This document shows, in pieces, positions 19,335 through 27,878 of a DNA stretch of 64,000 bases. Numbering within the stretch: position 1 is the stretch's first letter; each line of letters begins with the position of its first letter. The notes under the pieces are model-generated. The model was not told the DNA's origin. It made no database searches and saw only the letters and a list, made by a program, of their open reading frames with translations. The stretch is from Actinomycetes bacterium. Its GTDB lineage: Bacteria; Actinomycetota; Acidimicrobiia; Acidimicrobiales; RAAP-2. The stretch is taken from positions 40,170-104,169 of the forward strand of contig JAKBNL010000005.1 in NCBI GenBank assembly GCA_021831035.1, given 5' to 3'. The position numbers were made by a program, and so were the translations under genes.

Positions 19335-20759
19335 ATGACGACTCCCGTTGCCCCCAGCGACCTGCCCGCCACGCTCGGCGCCCTCCGCGCGTCGGGCTAC
19401 GTGTCGCGCCCCGTGCGCGCCGAGATGCGCGAGAACCTCGAGGCGCGCCTGACCGCCGGCCAGCCCCTGACGGCGACCGTGCTCGGCTACGAGGACTCCG
19501 TGCTGCCCCAACTCGAGACGGCGCTGCTCGCCGGCCACGACGTCATCCTGCTCGGCGAACGGGGTCAGGCCAAGACCCGCATCATCCGCTCGCTCGTCGA
19601 GCTCCTCGACGAGTGGTTGCCGATCGTCGCCGGCTCGGACGTGCGCGACGACCCCTTCCGCCCGATCTCGGCCCACGGGATCGCGACGGTCGACGAACTC
19701 GGGGACGACACGCCGCTCGAGTGGGTGCACCGCAGCCGTCGCTTCGCCGAGAAGCTGGCCTCGCCCGACACCTCGATGGCCGACCTCATCGGCGAGGTCG
19801 ACCCGATCAAGGTCGCGGGCGGACTCTACCTCGACGACCCGCGGGCGCTCAGCTACGGCCTCGTGCCCAAGTCGAACCGCGGGATCTTCGCCATCAACGA
19901 GCTGCCCGACCTGGCCGAGCGGATCCAGGTGGGCCTGTTGAACGTGCTCGAGGAGCGCGACGTCCAGATCCGGGGCCACCTCGTGCGCCTGGACCTCGAC
20001 GTCATGGTCGTGGCGACGGCGAACCCCGAGGACTACACCAACCGCGGCCGGCTCATCACGCCCCTGAAGGACCGCTTCGGCAGCCAGATCCGGACCCACT
20101 ACCCCGACGACCTCTCCACCGAGATCGCCATCGTGCACCAAGAGGCCCACGTGCCGGCGACGCCGGTGCCGCTCGTGGTGCCCTGGTTCATCGAGGAGAT
20201 CGTCGCGCGGGTCAGCCACGTGGCGCGACGCTCCAACGCCATCAACCAGAAGTCCGGGGTCTCGGTGCGCCTGTCGATCGCCAACTACGAAGTCGTCGTG
20301 GCGAGTGCGCTGCGCCGGGCCCTGCGCACCGGGGACGCGGCGGTGGTGCCGCGGGTGAGCGACCTGAGCGCCCTCGTCCAGTCGACCCAGGGCAAGATCG
20401 AACTCGACACCCTCGACGACGCCGAGGCCGACCAGGTCGTGTCGGCCCTGGTGGCCCTGGCGGTGCGCCAGTGCTTCGCCGAGACGGTCCTGCTGGAGGA
20501 GGCGCCCGAGATCGTGGCCGCCTTCAACGGCGAGGTCGTGGTGCACACCGGTGACGACCTGCCCGACGCGCAGTACCTCAGCGCCCTCGAGGCGCTGCCG
20601 GTGCTCGCCGGCCCGGTCGATCGCCTGGCCGGACCCGGCGCCGGCCCGGGGGAGCGGGCCGCGGCCCTCGAGTTCCTCCTCGAGGGCCTCTACCTCACCA
20701 AGCGGCTCGCCAAGGACGCCTCCGGCGCCCGGGCGCTCTACCGCTCGAGGGCGCGGTAG
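19335..20759 (+). CDS. MoxR/magnesium-chelatase-type AAA+ ATPase
   Basis: The 474-residue protein has Walker A GERGQAKT near residue 77, a Walker B-like IFAINELPDL near 187, and VVATANPEDY as sensor 1 near 226, as in ChlI/MoxR ATPases. Such ATPases act with a VWA-domain partner as a chaperone or metal-insertion machine. The partner gene starts one base before this stop codon ends. The metal or client protein is unknown, and no chlorophyll or cobalamin genes are nearby. The ATG is probably leaderless. Confidence 0.85.
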   Translation: MTTPVAPSDLPATLGALRASGYVSRPVRAEMRENLEARLTAGQPLTATVLGYEDSVLPQLETALLAGHDVILLGERGQAKTRIIRSLVELLDEWLPIVAGSDVRDDPFRPISAHGIATVDELGDDTPLEWVHRSRRFAEKLASPDTSMADLIGEVDPIKVAGGLYLDDPRALSYGLVPKSNRGIFAINELPDLAERIQVGLLNVLEERDVQIRGHLVRLDLDVMVVATANPEDYTNRGRLITPLKDRFGSQIRTHYPDDLSTEIAIVHQEAHVPATPVPLVVPWFIEEIVARVSHVARRSNAINQKSGVSVRLSIANYEVVVASALRRALRTGDAAVVPRVSDLSALVQSTQGKIELDTLDDAEADQVVSALVALAVRQCFAETVLLEEAPEIVAAFNGEVVVHTGDDLPDAQYLSALEALPVLAGPVDRLAGPGAGPGERAAALEFLLEGLYLTKRLAKDASGARALYRSRAR

Positions 20760-22750
20760 TGGCCGTCCGGTACCGGTTCCGCCGCTTCGGCGAGGGTGAC
20801 GACTTCGACGACGTCGACGCCGACGAGCTCCTCGGGCGCCTGGTCGACGACCTCTTGGAGGACGGCGACCTCGAGGCGGCCCTCGACCGACTGTTGCGCG
20901 AGGGCTTCGAGACGGGCGACGGCGAGCACGTCGAGGGGCTGACCGAGCTGCTCGACCGGTCGCGTCGGCGCCGCCGCGAGCTCGAGGCCCAGGCCGACCC
21001 CTCGGGCGAGCTCGAGCGCTACCGGGAGTGGCTCGAGCACGTCGAGTCCCTCGAGGCGACCGGGCTCGAGGGACTCCTCGAGCAGGCGGAGGCCTCGGGC
21101 GACGAGCGCCGGCGCGAGGTGACCCGCGACCTCGTGGACCAGCGCCGGATGCAGCGCGACCTCATGAGCGAGCGCTTCACCGAGCGCCTGGGCGAGTACC
21201 GCGAGTACGAGTTCGTCTCGGCCGAGGCGCGCGAGGAGTACGAGCGGCTGATGGCCGAGCTCGAGCGCGACGTCCTGGACACCTACTTCCGCCAATCCAA
21301 GGAGTTCCTCGGCCGGCCCGACCCCGCCGAGCTCGCCCGGCTGCGCGAGATGATGGACGCGCTCTCGACCATGATCGAGCAGGACCGCCGGGGCGAGGCG
21401 CTCGACCCCACCTTCGAGGAGTTCATGGGGCGATTCGGCGACTACTTCCCGGGCGCCGAGAGCCTGCAGGACGTGGTGGCGATGATGGCCGAGCGGGCCG
21501 CCGCCGCCGAGGCGATGTTCAACTCCCTCTCGGCCGACCAGCAGGCCGAGCTGCGTTCGCTGATGGACCAGCTCCTGGGCGACCTCGACCTGAGCTTCTC
21601 GCTCACGCGCCTGACGGCGAACCTCCGCGAGGCCACGCCGCAGATCGACTGGAACCGGGCCCACCGGCTGCGCGGTGACGGTGGGTCGTTCGCGGACTCG
21701 ACCGACGCGATCGAGCAGCTCGGCCAGCTGCGCCAGCTCGAGGACTTCCTCGGGCGGGCCGACCCCGCCCAGGGACTGCCCGAGGTCGACGTCGAGGCGA
21801 TCCGTCGCCACCTCGGCGACGACGCGGCGCGTCACGTCGAGCGGCTGCAGCGGGCCCTCCGGTCGCTGCGCGAGAGCGGCTTCGTCGACCGCAACGGTCG
21901 CCGACTCAAACTGAGCGCGAAGGGCGTGCGCCAGATCGGCCGACTGGCGCTGCGCGCCCTCTTCGCGCGCCTGCGCGACACGCCCGACCTCACGGGCCAC
22001 GCGAGCGCGACGCTCGCGCGCGGCGGCGACCGCGAGGAGACCTCGACCCCGTGGGAGCCGGGCGCGCCGGTGACCCTGCACCTGGGTCACACGCTCTACA
22101 ACGCGCTGGTGCGCCAGGGCCCGGGCACGCCCGTGCGGCTCCACCCTGACGACTTCGAGGTCGAAGAGTACGAGGCGCTGCGCCGCTCGGCGACGGTCTT
22201 CGCCATCGACCTGTCGCTGTCGATGGCGATGCGGGGCAACCTCGTGCCGGCGAAGAAGATGGTCCTCGCGCTCACTCAGCTCATCGCGAGCCGCTTCCCG
22301 CGCGACTACGTCGCCGTGGTCGGCTTCGGGGAGCGGGCGGTGGAGCTGCGCGTCGAGGACATCCCCTCGCTCACCATCGACTACAACTACGGCACCAACC
22401 TCCAGCACGCCCTGGCGCTCTCGCGCCACCTCTTGCGCCACGAGCGCGGCGAACGCCAGGTCGTGGTCGTGACCGACGGCGAGCCCACCGCCCACCTGAC
22501 GGCGACGGGCGAGCCGTTCTTCGCCTGGCCGCCGGTGCGCGAGACCCTGGACAAGACCATGGCCGAGGTGCTGCGCTGCACGCGCGCGGGGATCACCATC
22601 AACACCTTCGCCCTCGACATCGAGCGCAGCCAGTTCCCCTTCGTCGAGCAGATCGCCCGGGTCAACGGGGGGCGGCTCTTCTACACCGACGTCGACGACC
22701 TGGGCGCCTACGTGCTCGACGACTTCGTCACCCACCGCCGGGCCGTCTAG
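20759..22750 (+). CDS. VWA-domain protein, partner of the MoxR-type ATPase
   Basis: A 663-residue, highly charged, helix-rich protein. The C-terminal 190 residues form a von Willebrand A domain with MIDAS motif DLSLS near residue 482, a threonine in YGTN near 545, and VTDGEPT near 570. The N-terminal two thirds are Arg/Glu-rich and probably coiled. It is coupled to the ATPase gene by a one-base overlap (TAGTG). Together they resemble the CoxD/CoxE and BchI/BchD arrangement. The function is unknown. Confidence 0.82.
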   Translation: MAVRYRFRRFGEGDDFDDVDADELLGRLVDDLLEDGDLEAALDRLLREGFETGDGEHVEGLTELLDRSRRRRRELEAQADPSGELERYREWLEHVESLEATGLEGLLEQAEASGDERRREVTRDLVDQRRMQRDLMSERFTERLGEYREYEFVSAEAREEYERLMAELERDVLDTYFRQSKEFLGRPDPAELARLREMMDALSTMIEQDRRGEALDPTFEEFMGRFGDYFPGAESLQDVVAMMAERAAAAEAMFNSLSADQQAELRSLMDQLLGDLDLSFSLTRLTANLREATPQIDWNRAHRLRGDGGSFADSTDAIEQLGQLRQLEDFLGRADPAQGLPEVDVEAIRRHLGDDAARHVERLQRALRSLRESGFVDRNGRRLKLSAKGVRQIGRLALRALFARLRDTPDLTGHASATLARGGDREETSTPWEPGAPVTLHLGHTLYNALVRQGPGTPVRLHPDDFEVEEYEALRRSATVFAIDLSLSMAMRGNLVPAKKMVLALTQLIASRFPRDYVAVVGFGERAVELRVEDIPSLTIDYNYGTNLQHALALSRHLLRHERGERQVVVVTDGEPTAHLTATGEPFFAWPPVRETLDKTMAEVLRCTRAGITINTFALDIERSQFPFVEQIARVNGGRLFYTDVDDLGAYVLDDFVTHRRAV

Positions 22751-22768
22751 GCCCCTCTCAGTTTCCAT

Positions 22769-22816
22769 TTGCGCTGCGGGCCCTGGCCGGGCCACAATGA
22801 CACGGTTGTAATTACA
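22769..22816 (+). promoter_or_regulatory. whiB promoter with AT-rich palindromic operator
   Basis: TTGCGC (22769-22774) and CACAAT (22793-22798), 18 bases apart, form a plausible -35/-10 pair. A perfect 10-bp palindrome TGTAATTACA (22807-22816) lies at the expected transcription start, in otherwise GC-rich DNA. That position suits a repressor or autoregulatory site. The binding protein is unknown. Confidence 0.5.
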
Positions 22817-22848
22817 CCGGTGGCGTCAGCGGCCGACAGGGAGGGAAC

Positions 22849-23124
22849 GTGGACATCGTCGAACTGCTGGGTGGCCTCGAGGACCGGGGGTGGCAGGCCC
22901 GCGCGAACTGCATGGGCGTCGACCCCGACCTGTTCTTCCCCGAGCGGGGGGCCTCGACCCGTGAGGCCAAGGAGGTCTGCCGGGGTTGCGTGGTCAAAGA
23001 GGAGTGCCTGGAGTACGCGCTCGACAACGGCGAGAAGTTCGGCATCTGGGGCGGGATGAGCGAGCGCGAGCGTCGCCGGCTACGGCGCGCCCGGGCCCTC
23101 GAGCGCCGGGCCAAGGCCGGCTGA
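22849..23124 (+). CDS. WhiB-family iron-sulfur transcription regulator (first copy)
   Basis: A 91-residue protein with the WhiB cluster cysteines C21, C44, C47, C53 and the turn GIWGG at 65-69, followed by a basic DNA-binding tail (RERRRLRRARALERR). WhiB proteins hold a redox- or NO-sensitive [4Fe-4S] cluster and bind the principal sigma factor. The GTG start has GAGGGAA upstream. The last 45 bases overlap the convergent formiminotransferase gene. The subfamily (WhiB1, WhiB2 or other) cannot be fixed from sequence alone. Confidence 0.93.
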   Translation: MDIVELLGGLEDRGWQARANCMGVDPDLFFPERGASTREAKEVCRGCVVKEECLEYALDNGEKFGIWGGMSERERRRLRRARALERRAKAG

Positions 23125-23931
23125 TCTCACCCGCGTCTCGATCGTCGCGGCCTCGCTGAGCCCGAGGCGCGCCCGGCGCGCTGGGTCGGTGCGCTCGAGC
23201 AGTCCCCGGGGTGCGAGGCCCACGAGCTCGCAGTCCACGATGCGCGCCTCACCCAGGCGGGCGCTCACCGCGTCGTACACCTCGCTCGGGCCGACCGCGA
23301 GGGGGTCGAGGAGGTTGCAGCTGATCTGGGGACCCGCCCGGAGCGCGAAGGCCAGCGCGCGCACGTGAGGCCCGCGCAGCGACCGGGCCACCGCGCGGGC
23401 CTCGTCGAGGGTCGTGTCGCGCAGGCGCAGGTTCCACGCGACGAGGATCCCGCGCGCGCCGAGCGCGCTCGCGCCCAGGCGGGGGTGGGGTCGGCCGGGC
23501 CCGAGGTCGGGCACGAGCGCGGTGAAGGCGTGGCGGCGTACCTCGGGCAGCGTGCGCACGGAGCCGTCGGCGAGCGGGCCGTAGAGGAAGACCGGCACGC
23601 CGAGCGCGGTGGCGAACCAGGTGGCGGCGGCGTCGCGGGCGCGCACCGCGGCCGCGAGGTCGTCCTCGAGCGAGACGAAGGGCACCACGTCGAGGGCGCC
23701 GAGGCGGGGGTGGACGCCGACGTGGCCGGTGAGGTCGAGTCGCGCCGCGGCGACGCGTGCCATTCGGCGCAGGTCGGCCTCGAGCGAGACGGGCGGGCCG
23801 ATCAGCGTGAGGACCGCGCGGGCGTGGTCGTCGTCGTGGTGGAGGTCGCGTAGCGACTCCCCGGCGAAGGCCCCGAGGAGCACGGCCTCGTCGCGCGAGG
23901 GGACCGAGAGGTTAGCGACGCACTCGAGCAC
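23080..23931 (-). CDS. Glutamate formiminotransferase
   Basis: The 283-residue protein matches the formiminotransferase half of FTCD: ECVANLS at the start, HDDDHARAVLTLIGPP near 31, GHVGVHPRLGALDVVPFV near 69, and PVFLYGPLADG near 112. It transfers the formimino group of N-formiminoglutamate to tetrahydrofolate, an alternative final step of histidine degradation to the HutG hydrolase encoded about 10 kb away. No cyclodeaminase domain is attached. Its GTG start lies 2 bases after the stop of the second whiB, so the two are co-transcribed. Its 3' end overlaps the first whiB by 45 bases. Confidence 0.88.
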   Translation of the reverse strand: MLECVANLSVPSRDEAVLLGAFAGESLRDLHHDDDHARAVLTLIGPPVSLEADLRRMARVAAARLDLTGHVGVHPRLGALDVVPFVSLEDDLAAAVRARDAAATWFATALGVPVFLYGPLADGSVRTLPEVRRHAFTALVPDLGPGRPHPRLGASALGARGILVAWNLRLRDTTLDEARAVARSLRGPHVRALAFALRAGPQISCNLLDPLAVGPSEVYDAVSARLGEARIVDCELVGLAPRGLLERTDPARRARLGLSEAATIETRVRSAGLGPALEGPGAP

Positions 23932-23933
23932 CG

Positions 23934-24182
23934 CTACGAGGCGGCGCCCCTCACCCGCAGGCGGCGACGCTCGCGCGCGATGCGGCGACGCTCGCGTTCG
24001 CTCTTACCGCCCCACACGCCGTGGTCGACGTGGTTGGCCAGCGCGTACTCGAGGCACGCGTGCGCCACGGGGCAGCTGGCGCAGATCCGCTGGGCCGCGA
24101 TGACCCCGACGCCGTCGCGGGGGAAGAAGGTCTCGGCGGGGTAGTTCCGACACAGACCGTCGGCCATCCACTCGGTGTCCAT
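23934..24182 (-). CDS. WhiB-family iron-sulfur transcription regulator (second copy)
   Basis: An 82-residue WhiB protein with cysteines C11, C34, C37 and C43, GVWGG at 55-59, and a very basic C-terminus (SERERRRIARERRRLR). The ATG has an excellent AAGGAGGT ribosome binding site. It heads an operon with glutamate formiminotransferase. Both WhiB copies share the same C-x22-C-x2-C-x5-C spacing, which suggests an old duplication. It lacks the AT-hook (RGRP) of WhiB7. Confidence 0.93.
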   Translation of the reverse strand: MDTEWMADGLCRNYPAETFFPRDGVGVIAAQRICASCPVAHACLEYALANHVDHGVWGGKSERERRRIARERRRLRVRGAAS

Positions 24183-24200
24183 GGGACCTCCTTCACCCTC

Positions 24201-24308
24201 ACCCTAGCCATGTCGGGGGACCGCGACCCTTTACATTTCGTGAGACCTCGCGGCCCGGTTTCGCCGGCGCGCCGGCCCCGGGGCCCGGCACGGGGCCCCG
24301 GGTAGACT
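24201..24308. promoter_or_regulatory. Divergent promoter region of whiB (second copy) and the 95-residue protein
   Basis: On the minus strand TAGGGT (24206-24201) is the likely -10 of the whiB-formiminotransferase operon. On the plus strand TAGACT (24303-24308) is the likely -10 of the small gene at 24327. The AT-richer patch around 24230-24242 lies between them and may hold -35 or operator sequences. Pattern-based only. Confidence 0.4.
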
Positions 24309-24326
24309 GAGGTCGAGAGGAGCGCC

Positions 24327-24614
24327 GTGAGCCACGTCCCCACCAGCGAAAGCACCGAGGTCGTCGAGCCCGTCGGCCACGTCCAGATCGTCTACCTGGG
24401 GCCCGTCGCGCCCCACTGGGAGTGCCGGATGGTCTACGGCGACGAGGAGCAGATCCAGGCCTTCGTCGACCGGGTGGACGCCCGCCTGCGCTTCCTGCCC
24501 CCCCACGACCCCCAGTTCCGCCGGAACCGGGAGCGGGTGAACCGTGACGCCGAGCGCGAGGCCCTGATCGTGGAGTGGAACCTCGGCTACGACGAGGAGC
24601 CGGCCCAGGCCTAG
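24327..24614 (+). CDS. Hypothetical acidic protein
   Basis: A 95-residue protein with a good upstream GAGAGGAG ribosome binding site and a GTG start. It is acidic, without signal peptide or membrane segments, and has a predicted central helix (EEQIQAFVDRVDARLRFL). I do not recognise the family. It converges on the zincin-like gene, overlapping by 4 bases. The codon pattern agrees with genuine genes here, so it is probably expressed. Confidence 0.7.
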   Translation: MSHVPTSESTEVVEPVGHVQIVYLGPVAPHWECRMVYGDEEQIQAFVDRVDARLRFLPPHDPQFRRNRERVNRDAEREALIVEWNLGYDEEPAQA

Positions 24615-25732
24615 GCCAAGGGCGAGGTCGTCACCCGCTCGAACCACGCCTCGGGCTCGTCCAGCTCGGCCTCGGTGGCGAGCCCGTCGACGCGCAGCAG
24701 GGCGCCGAAGACCTCCAGGCCGTGGGCTGCGGCCAGGGTCGCGACGAAGCGCACGGCCTCGTCCACGTGGGGGCCCTGCAGCGAGATCCCAAAGAGCGCC
24801 GCGGCCGCGTCCTCACCCCGGGCATCGCCCAGGCGGTGGCGCAGGACGGCCTCGGCGAGCGCCGGACGCGGTCCGAGCAGCGACTCGGTGACCGACTGGG
24901 CGACGGCGTTGAAGTAGGCCGTCAGCACGGCCGTCGCGGCGTTGATCGCCCGGGTGGCGGGGCTGTCGTCGGGGACCTCGAGGCCCTCGAGCAGCGACGA
25001 CGGGTCGTTCATCAGCGCGGCCAGGTCGCCGCCGTCGGCGAGTGACTGCAGGCGGCCGAGGATGTCGCCCTGGACGGCGCGGGCCTCGCCCGCGGCGTCG
25101 AGCAGCAGGGCGCGCAGGGCGTCCCCGGTGCCGGGCTGGGTGAGCACGCGCGAGGCGACGAACTCCTGGGCCAGGGCGAAGACGTAGACCTCGTCGTGGC
25201 CGAGGCTCCAGGCGTCGGCGAAGGCGGTCAGGTTGTTGAGGACGATCAGGTGACGCCCGTCGACGCGCGGCAGCGCCAGCGCCGCGAGGGACCAGGCGCG
25301 CTCGGAGAAGTGGCCGGCGACCGACCCCGTCTGGAACCCCGTGAACAGGGGGCCGACGGTGGCGGCCATCTGGGCGACCAGGGCGCCCTCGTCCCCGTCG
25401 GGTAGGGCGGGGGCCGCGTCGCTCGCCCCGAGCAGCGGCTCGAGCAGCGGTCGCCACTGCGCGAGTGCCGCCAGCGTGAGGGCCGTGCGGTTGGTCACCT
25501 CGAGCGACGGGTGGACGTCGGTGCCCAGCAGGGTGGCCACGTGGCGCGCCACGAGCGGGGCGAACTCCTCGAGGCGCGGCCGCTCGACCGGCGACGGGTT
25601 GGGGTCGCCGTCCTCGCCCCGGGCGACCGAGACGGCCAACTGCTGGGCCGCCTGGTACCAGGCGTCGGGCCCCTGGCGACCGAGGAGCGAGAAGATGTCC
25701 CCGAAGATCTCGCCGAAGGGGTTCTGGGTCAC
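24611..25732 (-). CDS. Zincin-like (PF10103-type) protein lacking the HExxH motif
   Basis: The 373-residue sequence resembles the actinobacterial 'zincin_2 / F420 biosynthesis-associated' family typified by Rv3195: helical N-terminus, HLIVLNNLTAFADAWSL, and a following helix where the zinc motif normally sits. Here that helix reads Gln189-Glu190-Phe-Val-Ala193, so both zinc histidines are missing while the glutamate remains. It is therefore probably a non-peptidase homologue. The neighbourhood (PDZ-Lon and UPF0182 genes downstream) is conserved in actinobacteria. The GTG start overlaps the stop of the upstream PDZ gene (GTGA), so the two form an operon. Confidence 0.7.
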   Translation of the reverse strand: MTQNPFGEIFGDIFSLLGRQGPDAWYQAAQQLAVSVARGEDGDPNPSPVERPRLEEFAPLVARHVATLLGTDVHPSLEVTNRTALTLAALAQWRPLLEPLLGASDAAPALPDGDEGALVAQMAATVGPLFTGFQTGSVAGHFSERAWSLAALALPRVDGRHLIVLNNLTAFADAWSLGHDEVYVFALAQEFVASRVLTQPGTGDALRALLLDAAGEARAVQGDILGRLQSLADGGDLAALMNDPSSLLEGLEVPDDSPATRAINAATAVLTAYFNAVAQSVTESLLGPRPALAEAVLRHRLGDARGEDAAAALFGISLQGPHVDEAVRFVATLAAAHGLEVFGALLRVDGLATEAELDEPEAWFERVTTSPLA

Positions 25733-26814
25733 GGGGTCACTCTAAAGGGGCAGACCGGGGTGACCGTCGTCGTGCGCAGCGCACTGCCCCGCAGGTAGGT
25801 GACCTTCACGGTCGTGTACGCCGGGGTCAGGTAGATCATCGAGCGCAGGACGGCGAGGTCGTCGGTGTCCCGCCCCGACCAGGTCATGAGGACGTCCCCG
25901 GGGCGCAGGCCCGCGTGGGCGGCCGGGCCGTAGGGGGTGACCGAGAGGAGGCGCACGCCGCCTCCCTGGACCGACGCGCCGGTGACCCCAAGGTCGGCGT
26001 GGCAGCCCCGCCCGACCTCGAGGACCTCGGCGACGCGCGCCACGAACTGCGCGCCGTACCACCGGTGGTTGGCCGAGAGCACGGCGACGACCCGGCCCCG
26101 CGCGTCGACCGCGATGGCGTAGCGCAGCCCCCACAGCGCCCGACCCGACGGCGTCGTGAGGTAGCGCACCACGCCCTGGGAGTCGTTCTGCGGGTCGCCG
26201 AGCGTGGTGACCGCCCAGTCGTAGCGGGGCCGGGCGAGCAGGTAGGGCACCACCGGCGCGACGACGGTGACCGCGGCGCTCGCCGGCATGGGGTCGAGGT
26301 GGACCGGGGACACGAGGGTGCCGAGTCGCACGACCGAGAAGCCCATCACGTCGTCTCGTCCGATGAGCGACACGGCGAAGTCCACGTGCCGCGCGTTCGT
26401 GCCCTTGACGAGGGCGTTGACGGGGATACGCACCGTGGTGACCGCGAGGTGACCGGGCAGGACGAGCGCGGCGGCCGTCGACATCCCGTGGTCGGTGATG
26501 ATCGTCAGGTTGACGGTGTCGGCGGCCACCGCGCGCGCGATTGCCGGCAGGGCGTCCAGGACGACGTTGCGGTGCGTCGTGGTCGTGGTCGGGGGGGTGC
26601 CGCGGTTCGCCACGAGGACGCCCCCGCCGGCGACGAGGAGCACCGCGGCGAGCAGGGCCACCGCGCGCGCCAGGCGCGACCGGGGCGAGGGCCGTCGGGG
26701 CTCGAGGTCCTCGAAGCGGGGCAACTCGCTCGGGTGGACCCACGGGCGCGCGGCGGGGCCCGGCCGCCGGTGACGACGAGGCCACCCTCCCCACCGCCGA
26801 TCCCCGTCCGCCAC
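25729..26814 (-). CDS. Membrane-anchored degenerate HtrA-like PDZ protein
   Basis: The 361-residue protein has a cytoplasmic Arg/Pro-rich N-terminus, one transmembrane helix near residues 51-70, a Thr-rich linker, a trypsin-fold-like region and a C-terminal PDZ domain (GVRLLSVTPYGPAAHAGLRPGDVLMTW, given in part). The HtrA catalytic blocks are not recognisable: no NHV histidine segment and no GNSGGP serine segment. A scaffold or substrate-sensing role outside the membrane is more likely than proteolysis. I chose the GTG at 26814 because TAGCCT lies 7 bases before it and the frame further upstream runs into the mreB promoter and coding region. Confidence 0.7.
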   Translation of the reverse strand: MADGDRRWGGWPRRHRRPGPAARPWVHPSELPRFEDLEPRRPSPRSRLARAVALLAAVLLVAGGGVLVANRGTPPTTTTTHRNVVLDALPAIARAVAADTVNLTIITDHGMSTAAALVLPGHLAVTTVRIPVNALVKGTNARHVDFAVSLIGRDDVMGFSVVRLGTLVSPVHLDPMPASAAVTVVAPVVPYLLARPRYDWAVTTLGDPQNDSQGVVRYLTTPSGRALWGLRYAIAVDARGRVVAVLSANHRWYGAQFVARVAEVLEVGRGCHADLGVTGASVQGGGVRLLSVTPYGPAAHAGLRPGDVLMTWSGRDTDDLAVLRSMIYLTPAYTTVKVTYLRGSALRTTTVTPVCPFRVTP

Positions 26815-26821
26815 CCCGGCC

Positions 26822-26864
26822 AGGCTACCGAGCGGTGGGGGCGCCACGCGGGTCGCCCTAACAT
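26822..26864. promoter_or_regulatory. Back-to-back leaderless promoters of the PDZ gene and mreB
   Basis: On the minus strand TAGCCT (26827-26822) is 7 bases before the GTG at 26814. On the plus strand TAACAT (26859-26864) is 8 bases before the GTG at 26873. Neither start has a ribosome binding site. The 58-base gap must hold both promoters, so their -35 regions probably overlap. Confidence 0.45.
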
Positions 26865-26872
26865 CGTCCTCC

Positions 26873-27877
26873 GTGGCTCTCGACGTGGCACTCGACATCG
26901 GGACCGCCCAGACGCGCCTGGCGACGGTCGACCGGGGCGTGATCGTCGACGAGCCGACGCTCGTCGCGATCGACACGAGCACCGGCGACGTCGTCGACGT
27001 GGGTCACGGCGCGCGCGAGGTCGTGGGACGCACCTCGCGCCACGTCGTCGTCTTCCGACCCTTCGCCCAGGGCACCACGATCGACTTCGACGTCACCGCC
27101 CGGCTGATCGCCCACCTCTTCGAGCGCGCCGGGGTCTCCAAGCTGAGTCGGGCCCGAGTCGTCATGAGCGTCCCCTCCCTCGCGACCGCCATCGAGCGGC
27201 GCGCGTTGCGTCAGGCCGCGATCCAGGCCGGCGCCCGCGAGGTGAGCCTGATCGAGGCGCCGCTCGCCGCGGCGATCGGCCTCGGCCTCCCGGTCCAGGA
27301 TCCGGTGGGCTCCGCGGTGACGGTCCTCGGGGCGGGGGCCTCGGAGGCGGCCGTCATCTCACTGGGCGGGATCGTCAGCGCGGGCGCCCGGCGCGTCGGC
27401 GGCAACGACATCGACGCGGCCATCGCCACGGCCCTGCGCACCCGCCTCGGGGTCGTCGTCGCCCCCACGGCGGTCGAGGAGATCAAGTGCCTGCTCGCGT
27501 CGGCCCGGGGCCGGTCCCTCGGGATGTCCCAGGTCGTGCGGGCGCGCTCGGTCGAGCGGGGGGAGCTCGTCGAGGTCGAGGTGACCGCCGAGCTCGTCAA
27601 CACCGCCCTCGCGGACGTGATCGCCGCCACGGTGCGGATGATCCAGGAGTGCCTGGCCGAGACCGCGCCCGACCTCTCCCAGGACGTCAGCGCGCGCGGC
27701 CTCACCCTCGTGGGTGGGATGGCCCAGCTCACCGACCTCGACGAGCTCGTCGCGACCAGCACCGGCGTCGAGGTCGCCGTCGCCGCGCACCCCGACCTCG
27801 TCGTCATCGAGGGGCTGCGAGCGTGCCTCGAGGAGATGGCCTCGCTGCACGCCCTGTTGCGCACCGCCGACCGCTGA
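26873..27877 (+). CDS. mreB: MreB-like bacterial actin
   Basis: The 334-residue protein has the actin-fold phosphate-1 loop DIGTAQTRLA near residue 8, an interdomain segment VMSVPSLATAIERRALRQAA near 97, and the adenosine loop LTLVGGMAQL near 277. That corresponds to MreB, which organises peptidoglycan synthesis along the cell cylinder. Family members usually have 335-345 residues. No mreC/mreD follow, so it might be a stand-alone paralogue. The nearby DivIVA and UPF0182 genes suit a cell-shape role. The gene is rightward, and its stop lies one base from the convergent HEAT gene's stop. Confidence 0.85.
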   Translation: MALDVALDIGTAQTRLATVDRGVIVDEPTLVAIDTSTGDVVDVGHGAREVVGRTSRHVVVFRPFAQGTTIDFDVTARLIAHLFERAGVSKLSRARVVMSVPSLATAIERRALRQAAIQAGAREVSLIEAPLAAAIGLGLPVQDPVGSAVTVLGAGASEAAVISLGGIVSAGARRVGGNDIDAAIATALRTRLGVVVAPTAVEEIKCLLASARGRSLGMSQVVRARSVERGELVEVEVTAELVNTALADVIAATVRMIQECLAETAPDLSQDVSARGLTLVGGMAQLTDLDELVATSTGVEVAVAAHPDLVVIEGLRACLEEMASLHALLRTADR

Positions 27878-27878
27878 G

